The notes beneath the pieces are model-generated. The model made no database searches, had not been told where the DNA came from, and saw only the letters and a list, made by a program, of their open reading frames with translations. Made by a program: the position numbers and the translations under genes. From positions 868,001-932,000 of the forward strand of contig NZ_CP119785.1 of NCBI RefSeq assembly GCF_029338235.1: a stretch of 64,000 nucleotides of DNA, read 5' to 3'. Shown piece after piece: positions 52,137 through 60,359 of the stretch; the first letter of the stretch is position 1, and every line of letters begins with the position of its first letter. The DNA is from Haloarcula rara. Lineage in GTDB: Archaea; Halobacteriota; Halobacteria; Halobacteriales; Haloarculaceae.

Positions 52137-52811
52137 TTAGCTCTCCTGTCGCGCGACGACAGCGTAGAACGGGTCCGCTCCGGGCTGTTCGCGGGTCACG
52201 CGTGTTCCCCGCTCCACTCGTTCGAGGCTTCTCCCTGCGGTCGAAGCCTCGCGATGTTCGCGAACGATATCGGTCACGGTGAGGCCCGCGGCCCGACAGT
52301 ACGAATCGACGAGACTGGCCCGGCCGTCCATTGACGCCGTGCGCCACGCCCTGACTGCCTTCGTGGGAAACATCCGGTTGGTGAAGCTCACCACGAGGAT
52401 GCCCCCTGGAGCGAGCGCGCGGGCGAACTCCGAAAACACCGCCTCGGGGTACTGGAGGTACTGGGCCGACAGCGCACACAGCACCGCGTCGAAACTGTCC
52501 TCGGTCAGCGGGAGGGACTGGTCGCTGTTGAAATCCTGCAGAAAACACTCGTCCAGTCGGTCGTTCTCAGCGAGTTCGGCCTCGTTGAGGCCGTGGCCGA
52601 CGACCCGCGAGTAGGACTGGTCTGGGAGGTGGGACACCCAGCTGCTCATCGCGTCGAGGACGCGGTCGCCCGGTTCGAGGACGGCGGCGTACAGCTCGGT
52701 CAGTCGGGCCTGGAAGGCGTCGTCCGCGTGTGTCACGAACCGGGGGCTGTCGTAGAACGCGGCGTCGTCGCCCGAGTCGAGCTTCGAGCGCTCGCGGTCC
52801 GAGAGAGGCAT
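52137..52811 (-). CDS. SAM-dependent methyltransferase-like protein
   Basis: Protein of 224 residues with the methyltransferase-11-like pattern: motif I segment RVLDAMSSWVSHLP is unusual (no GxGxG), then VVGHGLNEAELAEN, DAVLCALSAQYLQYPEAVFS and a later APGGILVVSFTNRMF. The missing glycine-rich loop suggests either altered SAM binding or a non-enzymatic role. Inside the gene a short inverted motif CGAGGCTTC/GAAGCCTCG occurs. It ends 8 bp from the plus-strand gene at 51817. Confidence 0.75.
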   Translation of the reverse strand: MPLSDRERSKLDSGDDAAFYDSPRFVTHADDAFQARLTELYAAVLEPGDRVLDAMSSWVSHLPDQSYSRVVGHGLNEAELAENDRLDECFLQDFNSDQSLPLTEDSFDAVLCALSAQYLQYPEAVFSEFARALAPGGILVVSFTNRMFPTKAVRAWRTASMDGRASLVDSYCRAAGLTVTDIVREHREASTAGRSLERVERGTRVTREQPGADPFYAVVARQES

Positions 52812-52889
52812 ACCAGCGGTACGGGACTGCCACGGAAGACCCTCTCGCCGGCACAACTGACTATAGGGACCGCCACGTACCGTGTCGGC

Positions 52890-53066
52890 ATGGGTCAGTG
52901 GAAAGACCACCTCGTCAACGGTGTCGTCTCGCTCGTAGTTAGCGTCGCTATCACGGTCTGGCTGGCCGACGACGGCGACGGTCCGTGGGACCTCTCGGAT
53001 ATGGCCCTGACCGCCGGCATCTCCGGGTTCTTCTCGGGCTTTTTCACCAGCTACTTCGCCAAGTAG
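52890..53066 (+). CDS. Small membrane protein upstream of ABC genes (58 aa)
   Basis: Protein MGQWKDHLVNGVVSLVVSVA with one or two membrane helices, ending TSYFAK. It is related to the small protein at 55047: both share W-x-x-x-L-x-N-G-V-x-S-x-x-x-S-V, then D-D-x-G-P and a S-D-x-A motif followed by a second hydrophobic stretch. They bracket the ABC transporter genes, suggesting a link to that transporter. The ATG at 52890 gives a sensible short N-terminus. Confidence 0.7.
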   Translation: MGQWKDHLVNGVVSLVVSVAITVWLADDGDGPWDLSDMALTAGISGFFSGFFTSYFAK

Positions 53067-53109
53067 CGGGCGGCTGTAGCTTATCCATCTCGGCCCCCTA
53101 GCCGTGCCG

Positions 53110-54159
53110 ATGACAACCCGAGAGGACGGGGTCGTACCGGACAGTCCCGCGGGCGACGCGGCCGCGCGGTCGGACACCGGAACCCGCGAGGAACACGGGA
53201 GCGGCGAGACGGCGCCCCCCGCCGTCGCCGTGGAGGGGCTCCGGAAGACGTTCGGGACGGGCGAAGACGCGGTGACGGCCGTCGACGGCGTCTCTTTCGC
53301 CATCGAACGGGGCTCCATCGTCGGGCTTCTCGGGCCCAACGGCGCCGGCAAGACGACGCTCATCAAGTGTATGCTCGGGATGGTGTTGCCCGACGAGGGC
53401 GACGTCCATATCGGCGGCGTCGACACGCGTGCGGACCCGCGGGCCGCCTACGCGCAGGTCGACGCGATGCTCGAGGGGGCCCGCAACGATTACTGGCGGC
53501 TCACCGTCCGGGAGAACCTCCGCTACTTCGCGACCATCAGCGGCGTAGAGCCCGACTCCGTCGCGGCGCGCCACGACCGCCTGCTGGAGCGGCTGGACCT
53601 CGCGGAGAAGGCCGACGTGGCGGTCCGTGACCTCTCGCGGGGGATGAAACAGAAGGTCTCGCTCGCGAGCGTGCTGGCCGGCGGCGCGGACGTCGTCTTC
53701 CTGGACGAGCCGACACTGGGCCTGGACGTGGAGAGTTCTCGCACCCTCCAGCGGGAACTCCGGCGGCTCGCGACCGAGGAGGACCTGACGGTGGTGCTCA
53801 GCAGCCACGATATGGACGTCGTCGAGACGGTGTGTGACCGCGTCGTCATCGTCTCGGAGGGCACAGTTGTAGCCGACGACAGCGTCGACGCGCTCGCCCG
53901 GACCGACGACACCCACACCCTCCGGCTGACGAGCGGCGACTTCGACGAGGCGCTCGTGAGAGCGTTGCGCGAGCGGTTCACCGTCACGGCCGTCGAGCGC
54001 CGCGAGGCCGGCACACGCCTCGAGGTGCGGGCCGACAGCGACGACCTCTACGCGCTGATGGCACGCCTGCGGGACCGCGGCGTGACGCTTACCGACGTGA
54101 CGACCGTCGAACCGGACCTCGAAGACGTGTTCGTCGATATCACCGGAGGGAGCCGATGA
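53110..54159 (+). CDS. ABC transporter ATP-binding protein
   Basis: ATPase of about 349 residues with an acidic, disordered N-terminus of about 35 residues. Walker A is LLGPNGAGKTT, signature LSRGMKQKV, Walker B VVFLDEPTLGLD, and the switch His in VLSSHDMDV. The C-terminal roughly 90 residues form the additional domain seen in drug-exporter type (CcmA/DrrA-like) proteins. The permease gene overlaps by ATGA, so the two form one exporter. The upstream GTG at 53104 is an alternative start. Confidence 0.92.
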   Translation: MTTREDGVVPDSPAGDAAARSDTGTREEHGSGETAPPAVAVEGLRKTFGTGEDAVTAVDGVSFAIERGSIVGLLGPNGAGKTTLIKCMLGMVLPDEGDVHIGGVDTRADPRAAYAQVDAMLEGARNDYWRLTVRENLRYFATISGVEPDSVAARHDRLLERLDLAEKADVAVRDLSRGMKQKVSLASVLAGGADVVFLDEPTLGLDVESSRTLQRELRRLATEEDLTVVLSSHDMDVVETVCDRVVIVSEGTVVADDSVDALARTDDTHTLRLTSGDFDEALVRALRERFTVTAVERREAGTRLEVRADSDDLYALMARLRDRGVTLTDVTTVEPDLEDVFVDITGGSR

Positions 54160-54986
54160 GCTCGCACAACGGCGACGGGCCGGCGAGTTCGTCCGACGGC
54201 GACGGGCCCCGGCCGGCGGGCTATCGCCACCTCGTCCGGGCCGTCCTCTACCGGGAGTACCTCGTCTTCGTGCGCTATCCCGCAAACGCCGTCGGCGGCA
54301 TCGTCGTCGCACTGTTTTTCTTCGGCCTGCTGTTCTACGGCGGCCGGATGGTCGCCGGCCGGGCGCTGACCGACTCCATCGAGGGCATCATCGTCGGCTA
54401 CTTCCTCTGGACGCTCTCGGTCGGTGCCTACTCCTCGATTTCGAACGATATCGGCAGCGAGGTCCAGTGGGGGACCCTGGAACGGCACGTGATGACGCCG
54501 TTCGGCTTCGCGCCCGTCGCGCTGCTGAAAGGCGTCGCAAAGCTCGTCCGCACCTTCCTCACCTCGACGGTCATCCTGTTCGTGATGCTACTCATCACTG
54601 GCACCACGCTCAGTCTAAACGTCTTTACCGTGGTCACTATCGCCGGGCTCAGTATCGTCTCGGTGCTGGGGCTGGGCTTTGCCGCGGGCGGTATCACCGT
54701 CCTCTACAAGCAGGTGGGCAACTGGCTGAACCTCCTGCAGTTCGGGTTCATCGTGCTCATCTCCGCGCCCGCGTTCGAACTGGGCTGGACGCGAGCGCTG
54801 CCGCTGGCCCACGGCAGCGCCTTGCTCCAGCGTGCGATGCTGGACGGGACGCGGCTCTGGGAGTTTGCCCCCGCCGACCTCGGGCTACTGCTTGCCACTG
54901 CCGTCGGCTATCTGGGCGGCGGCTATCTGGTCTTCCAGTACACGACGCGACGGGCACGGAGACTGGGCGTGCTGGGCGACTACTAG
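54156..54986 (+). CDS. ABC-2 type permease
   Basis: Permease of 276 residues with six hydrophobic segments, e.g. VGGIVVALFFFGLLFYGG, ILFVMLLITGTTLSLNVF, IAGLSIVSVLGLGFAAGG and LGLLLATAVGYLGGGYL. It is the membrane partner of the ATPase directly upstream (ATGA overlap). Substrate unknown; the pair resembles multidrug or lipid/antibiotic exporters. The N-terminal 25 residues are a Ser/Gly/Asp-rich cytosolic tail. Confidence 0.9.
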   Translation: MSSHNGDGPASSSDGDGPRPAGYRHLVRAVLYREYLVFVRYPANAVGGIVVALFFFGLLFYGGRMVAGRALTDSIEGIIVGYFLWTLSVGAYSSISNDIGSEVQWGTLERHVMTPFGFAPVALLKGVAKLVRTFLTSTVILFVMLLITGTTLSLNVFTVVTIAGLSIVSVLGLGFAAGGITVLYKQVGNWLNLLQFGFIVLISAPAFELGWTRALPLAHGSALLQRAMLDGTRLWEFAPADLGLLLATAVGYLGGGYLVFQYTTRRARRLGVLGDY

Positions 54987-55046
54987 CGGGCGTCGCCGGC
55001 GGGACCAGCACAAACCACTAGCCGTCCCCGCACGTAGCGTGAACCC

Positions 55047-55256
55047 ATGGAACACTGGCAGAAGTCACTCCTCAACGGCGTCCTCTCGGGTGCAATCAGC
55101 GTCACGGCACTGCTGACGGTAACGGACGACGACGGGCCGTTCGGGCGGTCCGACGTGGCGGGCGCGGCCGCAGTCGCGGCGTTTTGCTCGGCCGTCGTCG
55201 CGAGCGTCGCCGTGCGGTCACCGGCCGTCGACGCGGGGTTAGCGGCCCAGTTCTGA
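55047..55256 (+). CDS. Small membrane protein downstream of ABC genes (69 aa)
   Basis: Protein MEHWQKSLLNGVLSGAISVT with a second hydrophobic helix (AAAVAAFCSAVVASVAV). It is homologous to the 58-residue product at 52890, so the pair look like a duplicated or flanking accessory gene of the transporter. The last 18 bp overlap the convergent AAA ATPase gene. Confidence 0.7.
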   Translation: MEHWQKSLLNGVLSGAISVTALLTVTDDDGPFGRSDVAGAAAVAAFCSAVVASVAVRSPAVDAGLAAQF

Positions 55257-56906
55257 CGTGAGGTCGTTCTCGGCGTACCGGTCGGCCTCGCCCCAGTCCT
55301 CGATGCTGGAATGGGTCTCCCACACCGCCGTCTCCAGATGTTGCTGGCGAATCTCCGACCCGTCACGCAGCGCGTGGCGCGCGGCGTCCTCGGCCAGCAA
55401 CTCGATGTCGCTTGCGGCGTAGCCCTCGGTCGGCTCGATGACGGCGTCCCAGTCGATGTCGTCGGCGATAGGGCGGTCCGAGAGGTGTATCTCCAGAATC
55501 TCCCGGCGAGCCGTGGCGTCCGGCGGGGGCACCTCGACGCGCTCGTCGAAGCGGCCCGACCGGCGCAGCGCGCTGTCGACGTCCTCGACGAAGTTAGTCG
55601 CGCCCACCGTCACGACGTCGTGTTCGGCGGCGCCCTCGACCTCAGTCAGGAGTTGGTTGACCAGCTGTTGCTGATTGTCGCTGGTCGAGCCCCGGCGAGA
55701 GCCGGCGACGCCGTCTATCTCGTCGATGAAGAGGATACACGGTGCGTTCGCCCGCGCGATTTCGAACAGGTCGGCGACGTTGCTGGCCGGTTCGCCCATC
55801 CACTTGCTGGAGAGGTCAGCCGGCGTCACCTCGATGAAGCTGTGGCCGAGTTCGCCGGCCAGCGCCCCCGCCAGATGGGTCTTCCCACAGCCCGGCGGGC
55901 CGTACAGCAGCAGGCCCGAGAGCACGTCGATACCGTACTCGTCGTAGGCCTCGCGGTTGTGGACCGGCTCGATGACCGTATTTTGCAGCCGCTCTTTCAG
56001 CTCTTCCATCCCGCCGACGGAGGTGAAATCCCGTCCCGGCTCGGGGTCGACGAGGTTCGTCGCCTGCAGGTCGACGCCGTCGGGCTGGACCACCCCGCCC
56101 TCGGCGGCGTCGGCCGGGTCTATCCAGTCCGGGATGCTCGTCGAGGACTCGTCGGCGGCGGTCTGCAGGTGGTCGGTTCCGATGGGTTCGTCCTCGCGCA
56201 GTGCCTGTCGAGCGGCGTTCTCGGCCAGCAGTTCGAGGTCGCTGGCGGCGTAGCCCGCCGTCGCCTCGACGACGGGTTCGAGGTCCAGGTCCTCGGCGGT
56301 GGGCCGGCCGGCCAGGTGGAGCTTGAGAATCGACCGGCGGGCCTCGGCGTCGGGCTCCGGCACCTCGACGCGCTCGTCGAAACGGCCCGACCGGCGGATG
56401 GCCCCGTCGACGTCCTCGACGAGGTTCGTCGCGCCGACGACGACGACGTCCTCCTCGGAGATACCCTCCAGCTCGGTCAGGAGCTGGTTCACCAGCTGCT
56501 GCTCGCTGGAGTTCATGTTCGAGTCGCCGTCGCGGTCGCCGGCGATACCGTCTATCTCGTCGATAAAGAGTACACAGGGGGCGTTGGCCCGGGCGATGGC
56601 GAACAGTTCCTCGACCTTCTGGGCCGGTTCGCCCATGTACTTGCTCGTCACGTCGGCGGGCCCGACCTCGATGAACGCGTGGTCGACCTCGCCGGCTAAG
56701 GCCCCGGCGACGTGGGTCTTCCCACAGCCAGGCGGGCCGTGAAGCAAGACACCGTTGACGACACCGATTCCGTACTCCTCGAAGGCCTCGGGGTCCGCCA
56801 GCGGGCGGACGACCTTGTGGTTGAGCGTCTCGAGCAGGTCGCTCATCCCGCCGACGTCGGCGAAACTCCGGTCGGGGTTCGGGTCGACGACGCTCGTGGC
56901 CTCCAT
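55239..56906 (-). CDS. AAA ATPase, two AAA modules (downstream part)
   Basis: This open frame of 555 residues holds two AAA+ modules of the CDC48-like type. The first has GPPGCGKTHVAGALAG and LFIDEIDGIAG with ATNLVEDVDGAIRRSGRFDE; the second has the same set (GPPGCGKTHLAGALAG, LFIDEIDGVAG, ATNFVEDVDSALRRSGRFDE). It unfolds or remodels proteins with ATP. The 38 codons before the first ATG are open in the same frame and read like the linker seen between the modules (VVQPDGVDM versus VVQPDGVDL), so the real start lies further upstream, in the reading frame of the next feature, from which a one-base shift separates it. Confidence 0.85.
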   Translation of the reverse strand: MEATSVVDPNPDRSFADVGGMSDLLETLNHKVVRPLADPEAFEEYGIGVVNGVLLHGPPGCGKTHVAGALAGEVDHAFIEVGPADVTSKYMGEPAQKVEELFAIARANAPCVLFIDEIDGIAGDRDGDSNMNSSEQQLVNQLLTELEGISEEDVVVVGATNLVEDVDGAIRRSGRFDERVEVPEPDAEARRSILKLHLAGRPTAEDLDLEPVVEATAGYAASDLELLAENAARQALREDEPIGTDHLQTAADESSTSIPDWIDPADAAEGGVVQPDGVDLQATNLVDPEPGRDFTSVGGMEELKERLQNTVIEPVHNREAYDEYGIDVLSGLLLYGPPGCGKTHLAGALAGELGHSFIEVTPADLSSKWMGEPASNVADLFEIARANAPCILFIDEIDGVAGSRRGSTSDNQQQLVNQLLTEVEGAAEHDVVTVGATNFVEDVDSALRRSGRFDERVEVPPPDATARREILEIHLSDRPIADDIDWDAVIEPTEGYAASDIELLAEDAARHALRDGSEIRQQHLETAVWETHSSIEDWGEADRYAENDLTSELGR

Positions 56907-57811
56907 ATCGACGCCGTCGGGCTGGACGACCTCGGGCTCGCCGTCGGACTGGCCGTCACTCGCGCCCTGGCGGTTGACCGTCGGGGCGCCCGAGGAGCCC
57001 TCGCCGCTGGGCTCGCCGCCACCGGTGGGGCCCTCTCCGCTGGCGCCGGCGCACCGCCCGTCTGCCCGACGCGTTCGCGAATCGCCCGCTCGACGCGGTC
57101 GGGGTCGGCCTCGTAGCCGAAGGTGGCCAGCCGCCGGGGCTGCTCGCTGACGAAGGCCGAGAGCCAGCCGTGCTGGCGCATCTCCTCGGCGGAGGCGTCG
57201 GGGTCCCGGAAGGAGACCAGCGCGATGTCGGCCGAATGCGGCGAGTGGAACTCCGCCAGCCAGAACGGGAGGTAACAGCGTTCGATGTCGGTGACCGCGT
57301 CGAACCCCTCGGGGTCGAAGTCGCCGGGGAGGCCGTACGAGTCCCGAAGTTTCCGCAGGAAGACGTTCGCGGTGGTGCCCTGCTGCTCGCGGTACTCCTC
57401 GATACGTCGCGGGAGCAGCGACTCGGCCTCGTCGGTCGGCACCTGGAACTGCATGAGCACCGAGCGGCCGAGGGTGGGCGTGTTGGCGCCGAAATCGTAG
57501 TCGCTGGTGGACCGCCGGACCAGCTCGTCGGTCCCCTCGGCGTACCGGGACAGCTCGGCGTCGTTGTCCTCCCAGAGGCCATCGAGTAGCGCGGTGGCCG
57601 TCTTCTCCTCGGTTCCGAGCAGCTTCCCCTCGCCGGTCTCGTAGCGGTACTCGACACGGAAGACGGGGTAAAAGACGCGGTGGAGGCGTTCGAGCTGTTC
57701 GTCGTCACCGAACTTCGTCAGCGACCGCCCGGCCAGCGTCTCCCTGACCGCCTCCTCGTCGGGGAGGCGGCGGTCGGCGTAGATATACGGTGCAAGCCCC
57801 ATCTCAGGCAC
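56843..57811 (-). pseudogene. N-terminal part of the same AAA protein, out of frame
   Basis: This frame codes for a domain of about 250 residues (MPEMGLAPYIYADRRLPDEE onward, with many conserved aromatic/Arg positions) and ends in an Ala/Pro/Arg-rich run that is typical of wrong-frame reading. Its N-terminal domain should continue into the AAA frame at 55239-56906 after a minus-one shift near 57035-57055, in a GC-rich Gly/Ala/Pro linker. The start overlaps the phosphopantothenate synthetase gene by 8 bp, so the pair are coupled. A lost base in the genome, a sequencing error or programmed frameshifting are all possible. Confidence 0.65.
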
Positions 57812-58547
57812 CCCCTCGAATCGCCGCTTCGGCGTCAGTAAGCGCGGTACTGGCGTCGAAGCTGTCGATGGCCGCCCGCTGTGCGTCCCGGTCCGCCTGC
57901 AGCTCTCGCGCGTGCTCGGTGATGGCCGGGATCGCCCGGACGATGTTGTCGACGATAGGGACCGTCGCGACCTGTGCCGACCGCGAGAGGGGGTTGAGGT
58001 CGACGACGAGTTCGGTCTTGCCCATCTCGCCCAGCGCCTCGGCGCGGTCGCCGTCCTCCAGGGGAACCAGCACCACGTCGGCGTCGCCGATGCCGTCGGC
58101 GTCGATCTTCGCGCGCTCGTGGTCCAGCCCCGGAATCCGGCCGTCGGCGGTCAGTCCCTTGACCTCCTCGGCGCCGTGCTCCCGGAGGTACTCGGCGATG
58201 CGTTCGATTCGCTCCTCGGTCCGGTTGAACAGGTTCACCTCGAGGTCGGCCCCCGTCGCCTCGCTCAGCTCGACCAGTTCGCCCGGAACGAGCGCCGCGG
58301 CGTTGCCGTTGACCGAGATGACCGCGTGGTCCGCCGAGAGGAGATAGGCGGCGGCCGCCCGCTCGGCCCGGTCGGCGCTGTCGATGGTCTCCTCGCCCAG
58401 CAGGTAATCGTACGCTTCGCCTCGACCCTGTGCGATGAGCCCCTGTCGGGACGTGATACCCATATCCACTCCCGCCTCGATGCGGTGGCGAGTCAGCAGT
58501 GACTCGTACCGCGGGTGACTCTCCGGCACGTCGACGTCGTCGCTCAT
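57804..58547 (-). CDS. 4-phosphopantoate--beta-alanine ligase (archaeal PPS)
   Basis: Archaeal coenzyme A enzyme, 247 residues, joining 4-phosphopantoate and beta-alanine. Recognised segments: YESLLTRHRIEAGVDMGITS, LIAQGRGEAYDYLLGEET, AAAAYLLSADHAVISVNGNA, DLEVNLFNRTEERIERIAEY and VVDLNPLSRSAQVATVPIVD. The start at 58547 is chosen because the family begins just there. The AAA ATPase gene starts 8 bp before its end. Together with the pantoate kinase at 58784, it makes up the archaeal route from pantoate to phosphopantothenate. Confidence 0.93.
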   Translation of the reverse strand: MSDDVDVPESHPRYESLLTRHRIEAGVDMGITSRQGLIAQGRGEAYDYLLGEETIDSADRAERAAAAYLLSADHAVISVNGNAAALVPGELVELSEATGADLEVNLFNRTEERIERIAEYLREHGAEEVKGLTADGRIPGLDHERAKIDADGIGDADVVLVPLEDGDRAEALGEMGKTELVVDLNPLSRSAQVATVPIVDNIVRAIPAITEHARELQADRDAQRAAIDSFDASTALTDAEAAIRGGA

Positions 58548-58619
58548 ATGGTTCCTACTGTAGGCACGTGTAGAAAAGTCCACCGTACCTGCGTCACGGG
58601 GTGGCATACCGGCAGACTG

Positions 58620-58783
58620 CGCGATGCAACAAGTCCCTGCGGTCGGTCCCTCGCTACTGCTCGCGGTTCACTCCGTTCTCCGTTCGCTTTTCGAGGTTCC
58701 TCACTTCGTTCGGAACCTCGCTACTGCTCCACGGGTCACTACGTTCGCCGTTCCGCTTCGAGGCCTCCTTTCAGTCGGCCTCG
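58620..58783. repeat. GC-rich repeat island between CoA genes
   Basis: Short imperfect repeats of the type CTCGCTACTGCTC and CGAGGTTCCTCACTTCGTTC (with inverted partners) fill the gap between the pantoate kinase stop and the phosphopantothenate synthetase promoter. Comparable islands lie at 28800-29045 and 49440-49910. I see no convincing gene. Confidence 0.5.
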
Positions 58784-59614
58784 CTACCCGTCCAGCGTCG
58801 CGCCGGCGGGGTAGGTGGCACACGAGCGGGCGTCGTAGCCAGCGTCGGTCAGCCCGGTCCCCAGCGCGAACACCGTCTCGCCCAGCATCGCCATCGCGGC
58901 GTCGCCGCCGGCCTCGATGACGTCCGCGACGACCGCCTCCACGTCGTCGGTCAGCAGCTCCGCCTCGCGAGAGAACTGCCGGGACGCTCGCATGACTGTC
59001 GGCAGCGTGGGTTCTTTGACTACCATCGAGAGCGCGCGCTCGCCGGCGGTCGTCAGCGCTTCGGTGTCGCCGCCGACGACGTCCGGCGTCGACAGTTCGC
59101 CGAGCGTGTAGTACTCCACGCGGGCCCGCCCGGGGACGGCGTCGACGTAGTTGTACTGGGGGCCCCCGGGTTCCAGTCGCAGCGGGACCCCGCCCCGTGC
59201 CTGTGCGACCACGTCACCGAGTCCGGTGCCCGCCTGCACTTCCGCACCGTGGGCGATGGTCACGAGTTCGTTGTACGAGAGCCCGCGGTCGAGGGCGGCG
59301 TTGGTCGCAAGCGCCGTTCCGAGGGCCATCGCTCCGGAGACGCCAAAGCCCGCCCCGAGGGGAAGGGGCGTCTCGGCGGAGACGTGTGCCTCTGCCCGCA
59401 GTGCCGAAAGGACGCGCTCGACGGCGTCCATCTCGACCGCCTCGCCGTCGAGTTCGACCGTCGTCTCCGTGGCCGGTTCGACCGTCACCGAGACGCCGTC
59501 CGAGAGCGCGATGCCGCCGCCGCGAGAACCCGTCTTCGTCGGGTCGTCGCCCCGGTCCACGGTGAAAAATCCGGTCACGTGGCCCGGCACGAACGCCCGT
59601 GCGTCGTCGCTCAT
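58784..59614 (-). CDS. Pantoate kinase (GHMP family)
   Basis: Archaeal pantoate kinase of 276 residues that phosphorylates pantoate, the step before phosphopantothenate synthetase. The GHMP pattern is visible: AFVPGHVTGFFTV (N-terminal motif), PLGAGFGVSGAMALGTALAT (ATP-binding loop), and GTGLGDVVAQARGGVPLRLE. The next gene on the strand is its pathway partner (57804), separated by a repeat island. No membrane segments. Confidence 0.92.
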   Translation of the reverse strand: MSDDARAFVPGHVTGFFTVDRGDDPTKTGSRGGGIALSDGVSVTVEPATETTVELDGEAVEMDAVERVLSALRAEAHVSAETPLPLGAGFGVSGAMALGTALATNAALDRGLSYNELVTIAHGAEVQAGTGLGDVVAQARGGVPLRLEPGGPQYNYVDAVPGRARVEYYTLGELSTPDVVGGDTEALTTAGERALSMVVKEPTLPTVMRASRQFSREAELLTDDVEAVVADVIEAGGDAAMAMLGETVFALGTGLTDAGYDARSCATYPAGATLDG

Positions 59615-59693
59615 TGGGACTCATGCGGGGCGCCGACGGGTAAGCGTTGGCGGTTCGGCGCGGCAGCGGTCGGCGCGGCCGTCGACGAGTCGG

Positions 59694-59831
59694 CTATCGG
59701 ACCAGGCGCGCCGTCGAGGTACGCTCACAGCCGGTACAGACGTACGTACCACTCGCGGTCTTCCGGACGGGCTCGTTGCAGTCGGTGCAGTTCAGCGGCA
59801 GGTTGCCAGTCGTCTGATTCGTGCTGGACAT
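59694..59831 (-). CDS. Small zinc-ribbon protein (45 aa)
   Basis: Protein MSSTNQTTGNLPLNCTDCNE with VCTGC near the end: two C-x2-C knuckles predicted to bind zinc. Proteins of this size are abundant in haloarchaea and several affect motility, stress or biofilm traits, but no specific role is assigned here. The AT-rich stretch 59832-59940 upstream is a good promoter region. Confidence 0.8.
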   Translation of the reverse strand: MSSTNQTTGNLPLNCTDCNEPVRKTASGTYVCTGCERTSTARLVR

Positions 59832-60056
59832 AGTGGCTAGATATTCCAGTATATCATAAATATATCGACTGTTTAGGCAGTGTAGCGCCATATTACTTCA
59901 TATTTAAGATATTATACGGATTAATACCAGACGTTCGGTCAGGCTAGAGAGTTTGTCCCGCGTCCCGTCGCGCTGGGGTGTTCGACCGGCCGGTGGCACT
60001 CGGCTGTCGCCACCCCCTACATTGATGTGTGTATACGATACATTACTACGCATACG

Positions 60057-60359
60057 ATGCCGACCATCAGCGCACGACTCGGCGACGAAGAGAAAGCGGA
60101 GCTCGACGACGTGGCCGACCTGCTCTCGGAGGACCGGTCGACGACCATCCGGAAGGCCCTCGGCGAGGGTCTGGAGACGCTGCGCGTGCGGGTCGCCGTC
60201 GAACAGTACCAGTCGGGGGACGTCTCCGCGGCCGAGGCCGCACAGATAGCGGACTGCTCTATCGCCGAGTGGCTGGACGTGGCCCGCGAGCGGAACCTGA
60301 CGACACAGCTCCAGCTGTCGGACCTGGAGCTCGACGCCGACACGGCCGCGGAGCTATGA
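60057..60359 (+). CDS. UPF0175 family antitoxin with ribbon-helix-helix N-terminus
   Basis: Protein of 100 residues. The N-terminal MPTISARLGDEEKAELDDVA fits a ribbon-helix-helix DNA-binding domain, and the C-terminal half (YQSGDVSAAEAAQIADCSIA) is the UPF0175 signature. These proteins usually act as antitoxins for an adjacent PIN-like protein. The stop overlaps the start of the next gene as ATGA, as in many toxin-antitoxin operons, and the DNA-binding part may autoregulate the operon. The upstream stretch has TATA-like sequences near 60030. Confidence 0.85.
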   Translation: MPTISARLGDEEKAELDDVADLLSEDRSTTIRKALGEGLETLRVRVAVEQYQSGDVSAAEAAQIADCSIAEWLDVARERNLTTQLQLSDLELDADTAAEL

